Source of the DNA: Rhodopirellula sp.
GTDB taxonomy: Bacteria; Planctomycetota; Planctomycetia; Pirellulales; Pirellulaceae
Assembly (NCBI GenBank): GCA_002690925.1
Contig: NZGD01000070.1
Coordinates: forward strand, 1-47,616
Direction: 5' to 3'
Length of the DNA: 47,616 bases
The notes below the pieces were generated by a model that did not search any database, was not told where the DNA came from, and worked only from the letters and a program-made list of their open reading frames with translations. Each line of letters starts with the position of its first letter. Position 1 is the stretch's first letter. The position numbers and the translations under genes were made by a program. Positions 36,959-45,377 of the stretch are shown here, one piece after another.

Positions 36959-38200
36959 ATGGAACGATCGAGAAACTCATTCACGGTTCAAAAGTTTGGG
37001 CTACTGCTACTGGTCTTGGTGATTGTGCCTGCCTCCGCGTTTGCGTGTAAAGTGCCTGTTTTCCGGTACGCTTTGGAACGCTGGAATGTCGATCAATACA
37101 CCATGGTTGTCATGCTCAATGGTGAGCCAGACGAGGAAATTGCTCGGGCAATCAAACGCGTCACTGAAGTCAGTGCAACTGACGCTGCCAATGTTGAAGT
37201 GCAGGTCATTGATATTTCGACACTCTCTCCAAAACAACAGTGGCAACTTGAAGACTTCGACCCAACGGTTGAAACGCCACACTTGCAGGTTTTTTATCCG
37301 GAGCGAAACGGTCAACGGAAACTCTGTTGGGAAGGTTCGTTCACAAGCTCGACGCTTGATGCTTGGCTAAGCTCTCCTTTGCGTTCCAAGGTTGCTGAAA
37401 AATTAGTTGCCGGAGCTTCTGCTGTTTTTGTTTTGGTTGAGTGTGAAGATTCAGAACTGAATCAGCGAGTTGAGGCAACGGTGCGTCTGGGCGTACAGCA
37501 GGCCATGACGGAAATCAGTATTCCTGAAGGTGTCATTCCTCGATTTGGGGCGAATGAGTATCTGCAGCAGCATCCTGAGGCATCGCTTGACGATGTGCTC
37601 CGGTGTGATGTGCCGCTTAAAGTTGAGTTTGAAATTGCTCGACTGACCTTTGATGACCAAGATGAGAAAGCTTTGCGAGCCATGGGGAGCGGTTTGGCTG
37701 CCTCTGCCTCTGGGCCATGGTTGATTCCCATTTTTGGAAGAGGCAGGATGCTTGATGCGATTGACGCAAAGGAATTGTCGTCCCAGACAGTCATGAACGC
37801 ATGCCAGTACATGGTTGGTGAATGTAGTTGCACAGTAAAGACACAGAATCCCGGAGTGGATTTGTTGATGTCAGCGAACTGGAGTGAGTCCTTGGGAGGT
37901 GATACGGTGGTCATTGTGGACTCACAAGCAGACTTATCTCCTCAGCTTATTGAAATTCCGTTGGGGACATCAACGGTTGGCTCTGCTGCATCCCTGCAGG
38001 CGGACGTTGCCTTGCAAGCAGCAGATGATCAGGATGCTTCCCATGAAGCGGGGGCTGTGGATGAAAATGTAACGGCTGGGAATGCCGAGAGGAGTGATCC
38101 ATCAGTTGAAACGTGGCAGCCGGGGGGCGTATTGATATTCATTCTCGCTGGCGCAGGCATGCTGGCGATGTGGCTGGCTAGTCGCTCACGCAGTCGTTGA
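36959..38200 (+). CDS. secreted protein anchored by a C-terminal membrane helix, family unknown
   Basis: 413 residues from ATG 36959, chosen over an in-frame TTG at 36941 because gggga (36946-36950) lies at proper distance. Signal peptide about 1-30 (FGLLLLVLVIVPASAFA), then a Cys at the mature start (ACKVPVFRYALERW). The body (about 35-330) is alpha/beta and globular; a Thr/Ala/Asp-rich linker (about 330-390) leads to a single hydrophobic helix (GGVLIFILAGAGMLAMWLA) and an Arg/Ser tail (SRSRSR). This is a type I membrane topology with a short cytoplasmic end. I do not recognise the domain. It closes the three-gene secreted set. Confidence 0.72.
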   Translation: MERSRNSFTVQKFGLLLLVLVIVPASAFACKVPVFRYALERWNVDQYTMVVMLNGEPDEEIARAIKRVTEVSATDAANVEVQVIDISTLSPKQQWQLEDFDPTVETPHLQVFYPERNGQRKLCWEGSFTSSTLDAWLSSPLRSKVAEKLVAGASAVFVLVECEDSELNQRVEATVRLGVQQAMTEISIPEGVIPRFGANEYLQQHPEASLDDVLRCDVPLKVEFEIARLTFDDQDEKALRAMGSGLAASASGPWLIPIFGRGRMLDAIDAKELSSQTVMNACQYMVGECSCTVKTQNPGVDLLMSANWSESLGGDTVVIVDSQADLSPQLIEIPLGTSTVGSAASLQADVALQAADDQDASHEAGAVDENVTAGNAERSDPSVETWQPGGVLIFILAGAGMLAMWLASRSRSR

Positions 38201-38207
38201 AATCGCC

Positions 38208-39026
38208 TCAGGCTTTGGGCAGCCAAAGTGGGGCATCATTGGTGCGTCGACCTTTTCTTTTTGCCTTTACACGTACGTAGGGAGCGATGTAGCTGGCTCG
38301 GTCGGCGAACGTTCCTGCTTGGGCATTCTTTCGAGCGTGCATCGGTTCGCTTAAATCTTCGATGACAAATCCTGCGCGGCACATGCCACCAATGATCTCC
38401 TCCCAGCGATGCAGGAACTCGACCGCGCCAGATTCGCGTAATCGACGACTGTTGCCGCTCGTCGAGGCTACCGGGGGAATATGAGTGTCGCGGTAATAGC
38501 GGTGTTGGATGTGGTAGTTACCATCAACTGGGTCCACGGTTGTTTGCAGGCTCGTGGGTTGCTTGTGTTGGCTGATGTAGATGCCTTCCGGACGCAGGAC
38601 TCGTGCGACCTCAAGGAAAACGGGTTGGATATTTGGGAGGTAGCAGGTGCTGACGGGATGAATAACGATGTCAAACTCAGCCTCTCGAAGCATCGAGAGT
38701 TGGTCCATCGAAGTTTCGAAGAGGCGAATTGAATATCCCCTTTCCGCTGCTACACGGCGATCAAGTTCAAGCATGGCACCGCTGATATCGACGACGGTGA
38801 CGTTGGCTCCTGCAGCTGCATAAAGAGAGCTTTGTCGCCCTCCTCCTGCTGCCAGACAGAGTAAGTTCCGCCCCTGGATCGAGTCACCGAGCCAGCCAGC
38901 GGCATCTACCGTGGCCAGTGGCGCTCTGAGTTCCTCATCCTTTGCGGGTCTGCAGAGGGGTGAGTCAGCCGCTGCCATGGCATCGTAGACTTGACGGTTT
39001 TGGCGAAGAATTTCACGTTGATCCAT
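38208..39026 (-). CDS. class I SAM-dependent methyltransferase
   Basis: 272 residues from ATG 39026; the frame is open further upstream but those residues are unlike a methyltransferase. Motif I is LLCLAAGGGRQSSLYAAAGANVTVVDISG (SAM binding), with VTVVDIS giving the acidic-loop residue; DIVIHPVSTCYLPNIQPVFLEVARVLRPEGIYI covers motifs II-III. The C-terminal half has a basic end (VKAKRKGRR). The substrate is unknown. Convergent with the membrane protein gene, 7 bp apart. Confidence 0.88.
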   Translation of the reverse strand: MDQREILRQNRQVYDAMAAADSPLCRPAKDEELRAPLATVDAAGWLGDSIQGRNLLCLAAGGGRQSSLYAAAGANVTVVDISGAMLELDRRVAAERGYSIRLFETSMDQLSMLREAEFDIVIHPVSTCYLPNIQPVFLEVARVLRPEGIYISQHKQPTSLQTTVDPVDGNYHIQHRYYRDTHIPPVASTSGNSRRLRESGAVEFLHRWEEIIGGMCRAGFVIEDLSEPMHARKNAQAGTFADRASYIAPYVRVKAKRKGRRTNDAPLWLPKA

Positions 39027-39277
39027 ATAGCGAATGATAGCGTGTTCGGAAAAAGTGGTTTTTGAAGCAGGAATTGGCGTGGAATAACACGTTTTGTGCA
39101 GCAAAACGTAGTTTTTTTCCACTTTCGGGAACTTTGCGTGACCCCGTAGCATCCCAATTCCTGTCAGCTGTAACGGACGTGGCTGATTGTACTTATTATG
39201 CCTCGACGGTACGTTTTCCGCAGTTGGGGTTCCAAAATGGAGCTCGCCCGATAATCGCGGCGACACGGTTTAACAAA

Positions 39278-40483
39278 ATGTCACTCCCACCAGCACTTAT
39301 CGATCAGCTGCTTACTGGCTATCTGGACGAAGTCCTTTCGCCCGACGAGTTCGCGCGTGTCGAGACGCTTCTGAAAACAGAGCCTTCGGTCGCTGATGAA
39401 CTGGCAAAGCTGCGACAGCTTAGGTCAGCACTAAAAGCCATTGCTTCAGCTGACAGTGATATTCGGTTGGATACTGGTTTTGCAGGGCGTGTGGTTGATG
39501 AAGCCATCCTGCGAGCGCGTTCTGAAGGGGTTTCTGACGAGCATCCTTTATTGCGAATAGACCATCAGCCTGTTGGGAAACCGCCTGCAGCGTCGGCATC
39601 ATCGACGTGGCAAATTGCAGCGGTCGTGGTTGGTTTGGCCGCATCCATCGCGTTGGCAGTTTTCCTGATGCGTTCAGAGAAAGAACGTGAGACCGGAGAT
39701 TCAAATCCTCAGATCGCTCAAGTAAAGCCAGGCACGCAGGAGCGGGGCAGTTCAAAGGATAACGCACTGCAGCAACCTGACTCTGGAAGTGCGATTGCAT
39801 CAATACAAGCAGATAATCCTGGCGTTGGTCCGACTGTGAAATCACCAAACGTCGAGAAGCCGATCGAGACGGTTGTTGAGAGTCCTTCGGTTGAGAAGAA
39901 TGCAGTTGCGGCCATGCCTAATCTCAGCACCAAACCCAATGAGGTTTTAACAGAACCGGTCGGAGTAGAGCCTGACTCGCCTGCTGTTACTCTCGGGGCA
40001 ATATTGGTTGTCAATGTCGTGCTTACGGATGCAGGCAGGCAACAAGATGTGTTCAATGCAGCGATGAAGCGAGCAGGCTTGAAGGCGAGTAGCCAGAAGA
40101 AAATATCTGAGGAAGTAGTGGGAGTAGTCGGGAAGTCATCAGTCAAGAATCCCGAAGGGGCTGCGGTGGTTTACCTGCAAGCTCCCGCCAAGGATCTGGA
40201 TCGTTTGTATCTTGGGCTGATCGCCGACAGGGTGGGCGTGAAATCGGTGGGGATGAGCCTCGCGATGAATGCTCCCGTGATGCGAGCGATCAACGCAGTG
40301 CGACAAGACCCAACAGCAGTACGTCATGAGAGTTCGTCGATCCAACTGCTCAGTGATGATGACTCAATGGCCCAGTTGACCGATACGCTTCTGAACCTCG
40401 AGTTCATGGGAATGAGTAGCGGTTTCACTGTTCCAAGTACCGGTGCAGATCAGATGGCCGAAATGTTGCTATTAGTGAAGTAA
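39278..40483 (+). CDS. anti-sigma-factor-like single-pass membrane protein
   Basis: 401 residues from ATG 39278. The N-terminal about 60 residues (LIDQLLTGYLDEVLSPDEFARVETLL, then ADELAKLRQLRSAL) resemble the cytoplasmic anti-sigma module that binds ECF sigma factors, lacking the zinc HCCC motif. One membrane helix follows (about 112-130, WQIAAVVVGLAASIALAVFLM), then a Ser/Pro/Glu-rich periplasmic linker and a globular C-terminal domain (about 240-400). No sigma gene is adjacent, which is unusual for this type. The family call rests on layout and N-terminal similarity only. Confidence 0.6.
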   Translation: MSLPPALIDQLLTGYLDEVLSPDEFARVETLLKTEPSVADELAKLRQLRSALKAIASADSDIRLDTGFAGRVVDEAILRARSEGVSDEHPLLRIDHQPVGKPPAASASSTWQIAAVVVGLAASIALAVFLMRSEKERETGDSNPQIAQVKPGTQERGSSKDNALQQPDSGSAIASIQADNPGVGPTVKSPNVEKPIETVVESPSVEKNAVAAMPNLSTKPNEVLTEPVGVEPDSPAVTLGAILVVNVVLTDAGRQQDVFNAAMKRAGLKASSQKKISEEVVGVVGKSSVKNPEGAAVVYLQAPAKDLDRLYLGLIADRVGVKSVGMSLAMNAPVMRAINAVRQDPTAVRHESSSIQLLSDDDSMAQLTDTLLNLEFMGMSSGFTVPSTGADQMAEMLLLVK

Positions 40484-40733
40484 TCGGCAGTCGTCAGGGT
40501 GCTTGAACGCCGTTGTTGGTGTCAAGGACTGGTTTGATATCGCGTAGATTCCAGAAGCGATCCATGACTTATCATGATGCACCGATCTGTTGAGCAACTT
40601 TCAGTATCCATTGATGGCCTCCTCCACAATCGGCTGAAGTGCCATCGCACATGAACAAAACCAAGTGGCAAGGGCCTTGAGCTCAATTGACGGCCTCTCA
40701 ATAGTCTTAGGTTTCGTTATCTGCTGGGGGCAA

Positions 40734-41669
40734 TTAACCGACCCGCTTCAGAACGACATCAAGCGTTTTTCGAAGTGCCGCACCACTAGCTCTCATGCCT
40801 TGCATCTCTTTAGGCCATAGCTCAATTTCTTGACGGTCCAGCACGCCTTGGCGGCCAATGACTGTTGGCACGGACAATGCAACATCGCGGACGCCGTAGC
40901 ATCCGGATTGCACGCTGCTAACTGGTAGCACTCGACGACGATCGAGTGCTATGGATTCAATCACATCTTGAATTGCAATGCCAACGGCAAAACCAGCGCC
41001 ACCTTTGCGTTTGATGACTTCCGCGCCGCTGCCGCGAGTTCGCGTGAAGAGTTGATTTGCGAGTCCAGGATTCCATCCTGGTTGTTTGTCCAGAGGTAGC
41101 CCAGCAATCGTTGCGCTACTCCAAATTGGTACCATTGATTCCCCATGTTCTCCAAGAATCAATGCTTTGGTTTGGGTTGGTGGAGAGCCCATTTGTTCGG
41201 CGATCAGTGAGCAAAATCTAATGGTGTCCAGTTGTGTTCCCAAGCCAATCACTTGGTCGATGGGCAAACCCAGTTTCTGGGCTGCTACATAAGTCAGAAT
41301 ATCAACGGGATTGCTAACGACGACAACGATCGCTGATGGCTTGGGGCCAGCTGCTTTGACGTCGTTAAGAATCTGAACGAAGAGATCTGTGTTGCGATTA
41401 ATCAGATCAAGCCGTGACTCATCTGGTTTGCGTCGCAATCCAGCGGTGATGCAGATCACATCACTGCTGGGGATGTGTTCGTATCCACCGCCACTGATGG
41501 TCTGGTCGGCAACACTTGGGCTGCCATGCTGCAGATCCAATGCCTGACCGACGGCCAGTTCCTGATTGACATCTAATAACGCGATTTCGCGAGCGATTCC
41601 TCCGCATTGCAGGGCGAAGGCGGCACACGAGCCGACAAGGCCACCGCCACCAATGATCGAAACTTTCAT
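40734..41669 (-). CDS. lactate/malate dehydrogenase-family enzyme of the microcompartment operon
   Basis: 311 residues. NAD-binding: VSIIGGGGLVGSCAAFAL, with Asp33 (ALLDVN) favouring NAD over NADP. Catalytic His175 (GEHGES), Arg86, Asn120 and Arg151 of the LDH/MDH family are present. The specificity position (Gln in lactate, Arg in malate dehydrogenases) is Arg80 (ITAGLRRKPDESR), so by that rule it is malate-like, despite a context that suggests lactate or lactaldehyde. In the characterised planctomycete compartment the homologue is thought to recycle NAD. No encapsulation helix is seen. Last gene of the operon, 72 bp after the aldolase. No clear terminator follows. Confidence 0.88.
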   Translation of the reverse strand: MKVSIIGGGGLVGSCAAFALQCGGIAREIALLDVNQELAVGQALDLQHGSPSVADQTISGGGYEHIPSSDVICITAGLRRKPDESRLDLINRNTDLFVQILNDVKAAGPKPSAIVVVVSNPVDILTYVAAQKLGLPIDQVIGLGTQLDTIRFCSLIAEQMGSPPTQTKALILGEHGESMVPIWSSATIAGLPLDKQPGWNPGLANQLFTRTRGSGAEVIKRKGGAGFAVGIAIQDVIESIALDRRRVLPVSSVQSGCYGVRDVALSVPTVIGRQGVLDRQEIELWPKEMQGMRASGAALRKTLDVVLKRVG

Positions 41670-41741
41670 GGATGATTGACTGTTTGGTTGTATGGTTTTT
41701 GAATGGTTTGAAAACAAACTGATTGGATCGGCTGGGAGTAT

Positions 41742-42599
41742 TCAGCTTTTTTGCATCTGGCGGATCACCTCGTCAGTGATTGCTTTGACTAACGCTTCCT
41801 CATTACCAGCAGCAGCGGCAGCAGGAGCGGCAGGTGTTTTCACTGCAGGGGGAGCAGGAAAGGCGCGTCTTTCGACACCTGACTCAGCCCATGAATCTCT
41901 GAAAATGTCGTTGGCGCAGATGTCGCAGTCTTCGTAGTCGGAAGTGTTCCGTGGATCCTTGTAGCCCCACTGATCTTTTAGGTCGAGTAACTCCTGTGAC
42001 TTCTGACCACTCAGGAAGGAAACATTTCCAAGTTGTTTGGCCAACATCAGCATTCGGCAATAAGAGTCAAGAATCTCTGTCCACCAGTATGCCTGTTCCA
42101 CTGTTTCGCCATAACTGACAGTACCATGATTTGCGAGAATCATGATGTTCGTGCGGTTCACAAACGGGATGATCGTGTCCGCAAAATTCTGACCGCCAGG
42201 GGTTTCGTATTTGGTGATTGGAACATCGCCGAGGAAAACCTCAACTTCAGGAAGAATGCACTGCGGAATGGGTTCGCGTGCAATCGCGAAAGCTGTAGCG
42301 TGTGGTGGGTGACAGTGAACGACGCTCTTGATGTCTTCTCGTTGTCGGTAGATTTCCAAGTGGAGCAAAGCCTCGCTTGATCGCTTTTTGCGACCCGAAA
42401 TCTGCTTTCCCGTCATGTCGATCAGCGCGATGTCATCCGGTTTTAGATACCCTTTGCACTGGAGGGTTGGCGTGCAGAGTACTTCGTTTTCACTGACACG
42501 AACGGTGATATTGCCATCGTTTGCTGCCGCGAATTGACGATTGTAAATGCGACTGCCAATGTCGCACATGTCCTGTTTGATTTTGTGAAGATTTTGCAT
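41742..42599 (-). CDS. class II aldolase with C-terminal encapsulation peptide
   Basis: 285 residues. A zinc class II (fuculose-1-phosphate type) aldolase: Glu76 (RSSEALLHLEI), His95 and His97 (VVHCHPPHA) and His158 (LANHGTVSYGE) form the metal/catalytic set. Expected to cleave a fuculose or rhamnulose phosphate to DHAP and lactaldehyde. After the catalytic domain (about 1-240) comes an Ala/Pro linker (248-265) and a C-terminal amphipathic helix (EEALVKAITDEVIRQMQ, 267-283), the hallmark of a BMC cargo targeting peptide. ATG at 42599 is chosen over an upstream ATG at 42644 within a repeat-bearing leader. A DCDIC cysteine pair (225, 228) is unusual. Confidence 0.92.
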   Translation of the reverse strand: MQNLHKIKQDMCDIGSRIYNRQFAAANDGNITVRVSENEVLCTPTLQCKGYLKPDDIALIDMTGKQISGRKKRSSEALLHLEIYRQREDIKSVVHCHPPHATAFAIAREPIPQCILPEVEVFLGDVPITKYETPGGQNFADTIIPFVNRTNIMILANHGTVSYGETVEQAYWWTEILDSYCRMLMLAKQLGNVSFLSGQKSQELLDLKDQWGYKDPRNTSDYEDCDICANDIFRDSWAESGVERRAFPAPPAVKTPAAPAAAAAGNEEALVKAITDEVIRQMQKS

Positions 42600-42618
42600 T
42601 TTGTTAATCCTGTTGTTT

Positions 42619-42672
42619 GTAGGCTGGGCCAATTTGGTCAGCACTTTTGGAATGCCGGGGGGCCCGGCCTAC
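42619..42672. repeat. REP-like inverted repeat between the aldolase and a shell gene
   Basis: Arms gtaggctgggcc (42619-42630) and ggcccggcctac (42661-42672) pair with one G-T wobble. A nested perfect GC hairpin lies in the right half (gccggg 42654-42659, cccggc 42663-42668). In the transcript this would fold inside the 77-base gap between the shell gene and the aldolase, where it could adjust mRNA stability or read-through. Confidence 0.8.
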
Positions 42673-42676
42673 GATT

Positions 42677-42958
42677 TCAGTTCAATTCGATGTGGTCCAG
42701 CAGGGCGACAATGGATGCGTCCAGCGGTTTGATGTCGGGGCGAAAAGGTTGTGCAGATTCAGGCCCTTCGGCTAACGCCACCAAGTCACCAATGCCTGTG
42801 CTGCACAAATCCCAGGCGACGACAGTTTCGCCCCCGAGTGGCTCTTCATGAATCCGTTCCACCGTGTCGACTAATTCGACGCATCGTAGGTTCGCTGCCT
42901 CCATCAAGGGATGGGATCTGGACAGTGTCACTGTTCCGATTGTGCGTGCAATTTTCAT
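42677..42958 (-). CDS. microcompartment vertex protein (BMC-P, EutN/CcmL family)
   Basis: A 93-residue BMC-P pentamer subunit that caps the vertices of the icosahedral shell. KIARTIGTVTLSRSHPLMEAANLRCVELVD is the family N-terminus, and DLCSTGIGDLVALAEG its middle loop. The C-terminal strand is longer than usual and less conserved (IKPLDASIVALLDHIELN). Overlaps the end of the preceding 216-residue gene by ATGA. Confidence 0.9.
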   Translation of the reverse strand: MKIARTIGTVTLSRSHPLMEAANLRCVELVDTVERIHEEPLGGETVVAWDLCSTGIGDLVALAEGPESAQPFRPDIKPLDASIVALLDHIELN

Positions 42959-43605
42959 CGGTCAACTCTCCGTGTTTTGCTGATCTGTGACACGGCGTTG
43001 ACCGCGGCACTGATAGTGAGGCGTTGCATGTCGAGTACCCAGACAGTGGGTGTGAGTTCGTCTGAGAAACGCTGGATGTCGTTGTATGATCCGATCATGA
43101 CCGCCACTTCATTGTTTCTTGCACACTGAAAGTGCACCTCTTTGGCAGGTGTTTCACTGAGTACGATCTTGCCAGTTCCAGCGGTGATGCCCCTGAAAGC
43201 CAGTTGTTGTCTGACCGCTTGGGCACGCTCTGGTTGTGCATAATCGATAATCTCAATTTTCTGCTGGTCTGGTTGCTGTCCATCTGGAAGCTGGACAGTG
43301 CGTTGTATTTCAATGTCTCGGCCACGTGCGTCGTCACGTGCTGAAGGAGTGATGATTGCTGTTGGTGAAACAAAAATTTGTGAGGTCTGTTTACTAAGTG
43401 CTTGGATCGTTCGACTGGTGATGATCTTGTCTGTGAGGGCAGCAGAGATCTTTTGGTTTTGCGTTGCCAAGCCCGTATTCTGCGTTTTGTTTTTCGTTTC
43501 AACAATAGAATCCAGTCGGGCAAGCACCTGCCGTACGATCTCGGCAATGTTCACTGACTCGCTTGCATTCAACTTCTGGGTGTGTCTGTCATGTTCTGTC
43601 TTCAT
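42955..43605 (-). CDS. uncharacterised microcompartment-operon protein with an encapsulation-like helix
   Basis: 216 residues from ATG 43605, which overlaps the preceding stop (TGATG). The N-terminal helix (SVNIAEIVRQVLARLDSIV, about residues 16-34) has the short amphipathic pattern of BMC targeting peptides and is followed by a Thr/Gln/Asn-rich linker. A segment DKIITSRTIQAL then FVSPTAIITPSARDDARG resembles one seen in some BMC accessory proteins such as EutT (from memory), and the C-terminal part (NEVAVMIGSYNDIQRFSDEL then VWVLDMQRLTISAAVNAV) looks like a small alpha/beta domain. I know no function. Its place between two shell genes suggests a core or assembly role. Confidence 0.75.
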   Translation of the reverse strand: MKTEHDRHTQKLNASESVNIAEIVRQVLARLDSIVETKNKTQNTGLATQNQKISAALTDKIITSRTIQALSKQTSQIFVSPTAIITPSARDDARGRDIEIQRTVQLPDGQQPDQQKIEIIDYAQPERAQAVRQQLAFRGITAGTGKIVLSETPAKEVHFQCARNNEVAVMIGSYNDIQRFSDELTPTVWVLDMQRLTISAAVNAVSQISKTRRVDR

Positions 43606-43859
43606 CAGTCCACAATCCCCATCACGCTCCATCGCACTGGTGTCTTTTCATTATCAGTGACATCGCGTGCATAAAGACCGTCACTGGTGAGCATGACGTG
43701 ATCACCACGGCGTGCCCCGAATGCGTCGACGGCAATCAAGGGTGGTCCATCAGGTGTCTCGTCCAGCATGAGAGGTTGCACGATCACCATTCGCTGGCCG
43801 ACGAGACTTTCATGCTTCACGGTCGCCCGAGTTGAACCGAGGATTAGTGCTACTTGCAT
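43605..43859 (-). CDS. microcompartment vertex protein (BMC-P, EutN/CcmL family)
   Basis: An 84-residue BMC-P pentamer subunit, close to the minimal length of the family. VALILGSTRATVKHESLVGQRMVIVQPL is the N-terminal strand pair; LIAVDAFGARRGDHVMLTSDG is the central conserved loop, and VRWSVMGIVD the last strand. Starts 15 bp after the aldehyde dehydrogenase stop. One of three distinct BMC-P genes here. Confidence 0.93.
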   Translation of the reverse strand: MQVALILGSTRATVKHESLVGQRMVIVQPLMLDETPDGPPLIAVDAFGARRGDHVMLTSDGLYARDVTDNEKTPVRWSVMGIVD

Positions 43860-43874
43860 CGTTAGTTCCTGGGT

Positions 43875-45305
43875 TCAAACAACACGTAATTCATCAATCA
43901 TGCTGCATCGACGTTCTCTGGTGAACGTGTTTGGCGTTGTCACGCCTTCTCCGGTAGGTCCCGCAATCGAAAATGAAAGGTAACCTTCTCCACCGAGTCC
44001 AAGGGCAGCCATGCAAGGGCCATTTTTGACGTACAGGGTAGTGTCCAGTTCTCGTCCCATCTTTGTCATGTTGCGAACATTGCGGGAGTGAATGATCGCT
44101 GTATGGCGGAAGCCGTGTTCGTACTGCTTGGCAAGCGAAATTGCATGATCCACGTCACGGGCACGAACAAAGGGTACGAATGGCATCATTTGTTCAACGC
44201 TGACAAAAGGGTGGTTCTCGTCAGTTTCACCAAATAACAATTCAGTGCTTTGTGGGACGCTGGCTCCTGCGGCTTCAGCAAGAACAGTGGCATCTTTCCC
44301 GATGAAGTCCTTCGCGGCTGCATCATGGTTGTCCTCACCAACCTGAACAATTGCCTTGCTGGTCAAGGTTTGGATTTGAGCTGTTGAAAGTTGGCCAGCG
44401 CCAGCACGACGCATGGCTGCCATCATTTCGTCAAATACGCTTTCGACAACGAAGACTTCTTTTTCGGCGATGCACAACAGGTTGTTGTCATAGGCTGCAC
44501 CTTGGATGATGCAGCGGGCAGCGTTGTCGAGGTCTGCTGTTTCGTCAACAACGACGGGCGGATTTCCGGGACCCGCAACGATTGCACGCTTGCCACTATT
44601 CAGAGCCGCGCGGCCGACAGCAGGTCCGCCAGTAACACAAATCAGGGCGACCTGGCGGTGCTTGAAGAGTGCCTCTGCGGACTCCAGTGTTGGCTCAGCA
44701 ATGACGCAAATCAGGTTGTCGATTCCAATTTCCTGGACGATTGCTTCGTTGAATCGTTTGACGCCCTCTGCAGCAACCTGCTTTCCTGAGGGGTGCGGAT
44801 TGACAACAACGGTGTTGCCACCGGCCAACATGCTTACCGCGTTACCCGTGATGGTGGGCAGGCTGTGAGTGACGGGAGTGATGGCTCCAATCACACCGAA
44901 CGGAGCACGCTCGATCACAGCAAGACCATGGTCACCGCTGAAACATTTGGTTTCCAGAAACTCGACGCCAGGGGAAAGCTCACCCAGGGTTCGCAGTTTT
45001 TCGATTTTGTGTTCGGGGCGGCCAATGCCAGTTTCGGCCATCTCCATCAGGCCCAGTTCTTCGCATTGCTCGATTGAGATTCGGCGAATGATTTCGATCA
45101 CATTCTTGCGATCTTCCAGTGAACACTCTCGGAATTGTTCAAAAGCAGCTCTTGCTGCGTTTACGGCTGATTCAGCATCGCCAAAGACGCCGTACTGACC
45201 ACCTGCCGGGGACGGCGATGAACCGCCGTTTCCTGGTGGCATGGGGCCAACTTCTGCAAGCACTTGGGCAACGACATTGCGAATGGTGTTTTCGTCAAAT
45301 TGCAT
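43875..45305 (-). CDS. CoA-acylating aldehyde dehydrogenase with N-terminal encapsulation peptide
   Basis: 476 residues, PduP/EutE family: converts an aldehyde, CoA and NAD to acyl-CoA and NADH. The first about 19 residues (DENTIRNVVAQVLAEV) are an amphipathic targeting helix followed by a Pro/Gly/Ser linker (21-36), as in PduP. Catalytic Cys278 lies in YDNNLLCIAEKE; GPGNPPVVVDETADL and NPHPSGK are family motifs. In this operon the substrate is probably lactaldehyde, giving lactyl-CoA; propionaldehyde or acetaldehyde are alternatives. Product would go to a phosphotransacylase not found in this window. Confidence 0.95.
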   Translation of the reverse strand: MQFDENTIRNVVAQVLAEVGPMPPGNGGSSPSPAGGQYGVFGDAESAVNAARAAFEQFRECSLEDRKNVIEIIRRISIEQCEELGLMEMAETGIGRPEHKIEKLRTLGELSPGVEFLETKCFSGDHGLAVIERAPFGVIGAITPVTHSLPTITGNAVSMLAGGNTVVVNPHPSGKQVAAEGVKRFNEAIVQEIGIDNLICVIAEPTLESAEALFKHRQVALICVTGGPAVGRAALNSGKRAIVAGPGNPPVVVDETADLDNAARCIIQGAAYDNNLLCIAEKEVFVVESVFDEMMAAMRRAGAGQLSTAQIQTLTSKAIVQVGEDNHDAAAKDFIGKDATVLAEAAGASVPQSTELLFGETDENHPFVSVEQMMPFVPFVRARDVDHAISLAKQYEHGFRHTAIIHSRNVRNMTKMGRELDTTLYVKNGPCMAALGLGGEGYLSFSIAGPTGEGVTTPNTFTRERRCSMIDELRVV

Positions 45306-45377
45306 GGTATTCAGTCTTGAATGATGATCCGCTTCAGTGATCGATTGGTTGGTTGCCAGGCGGCGAACTACTCAATC

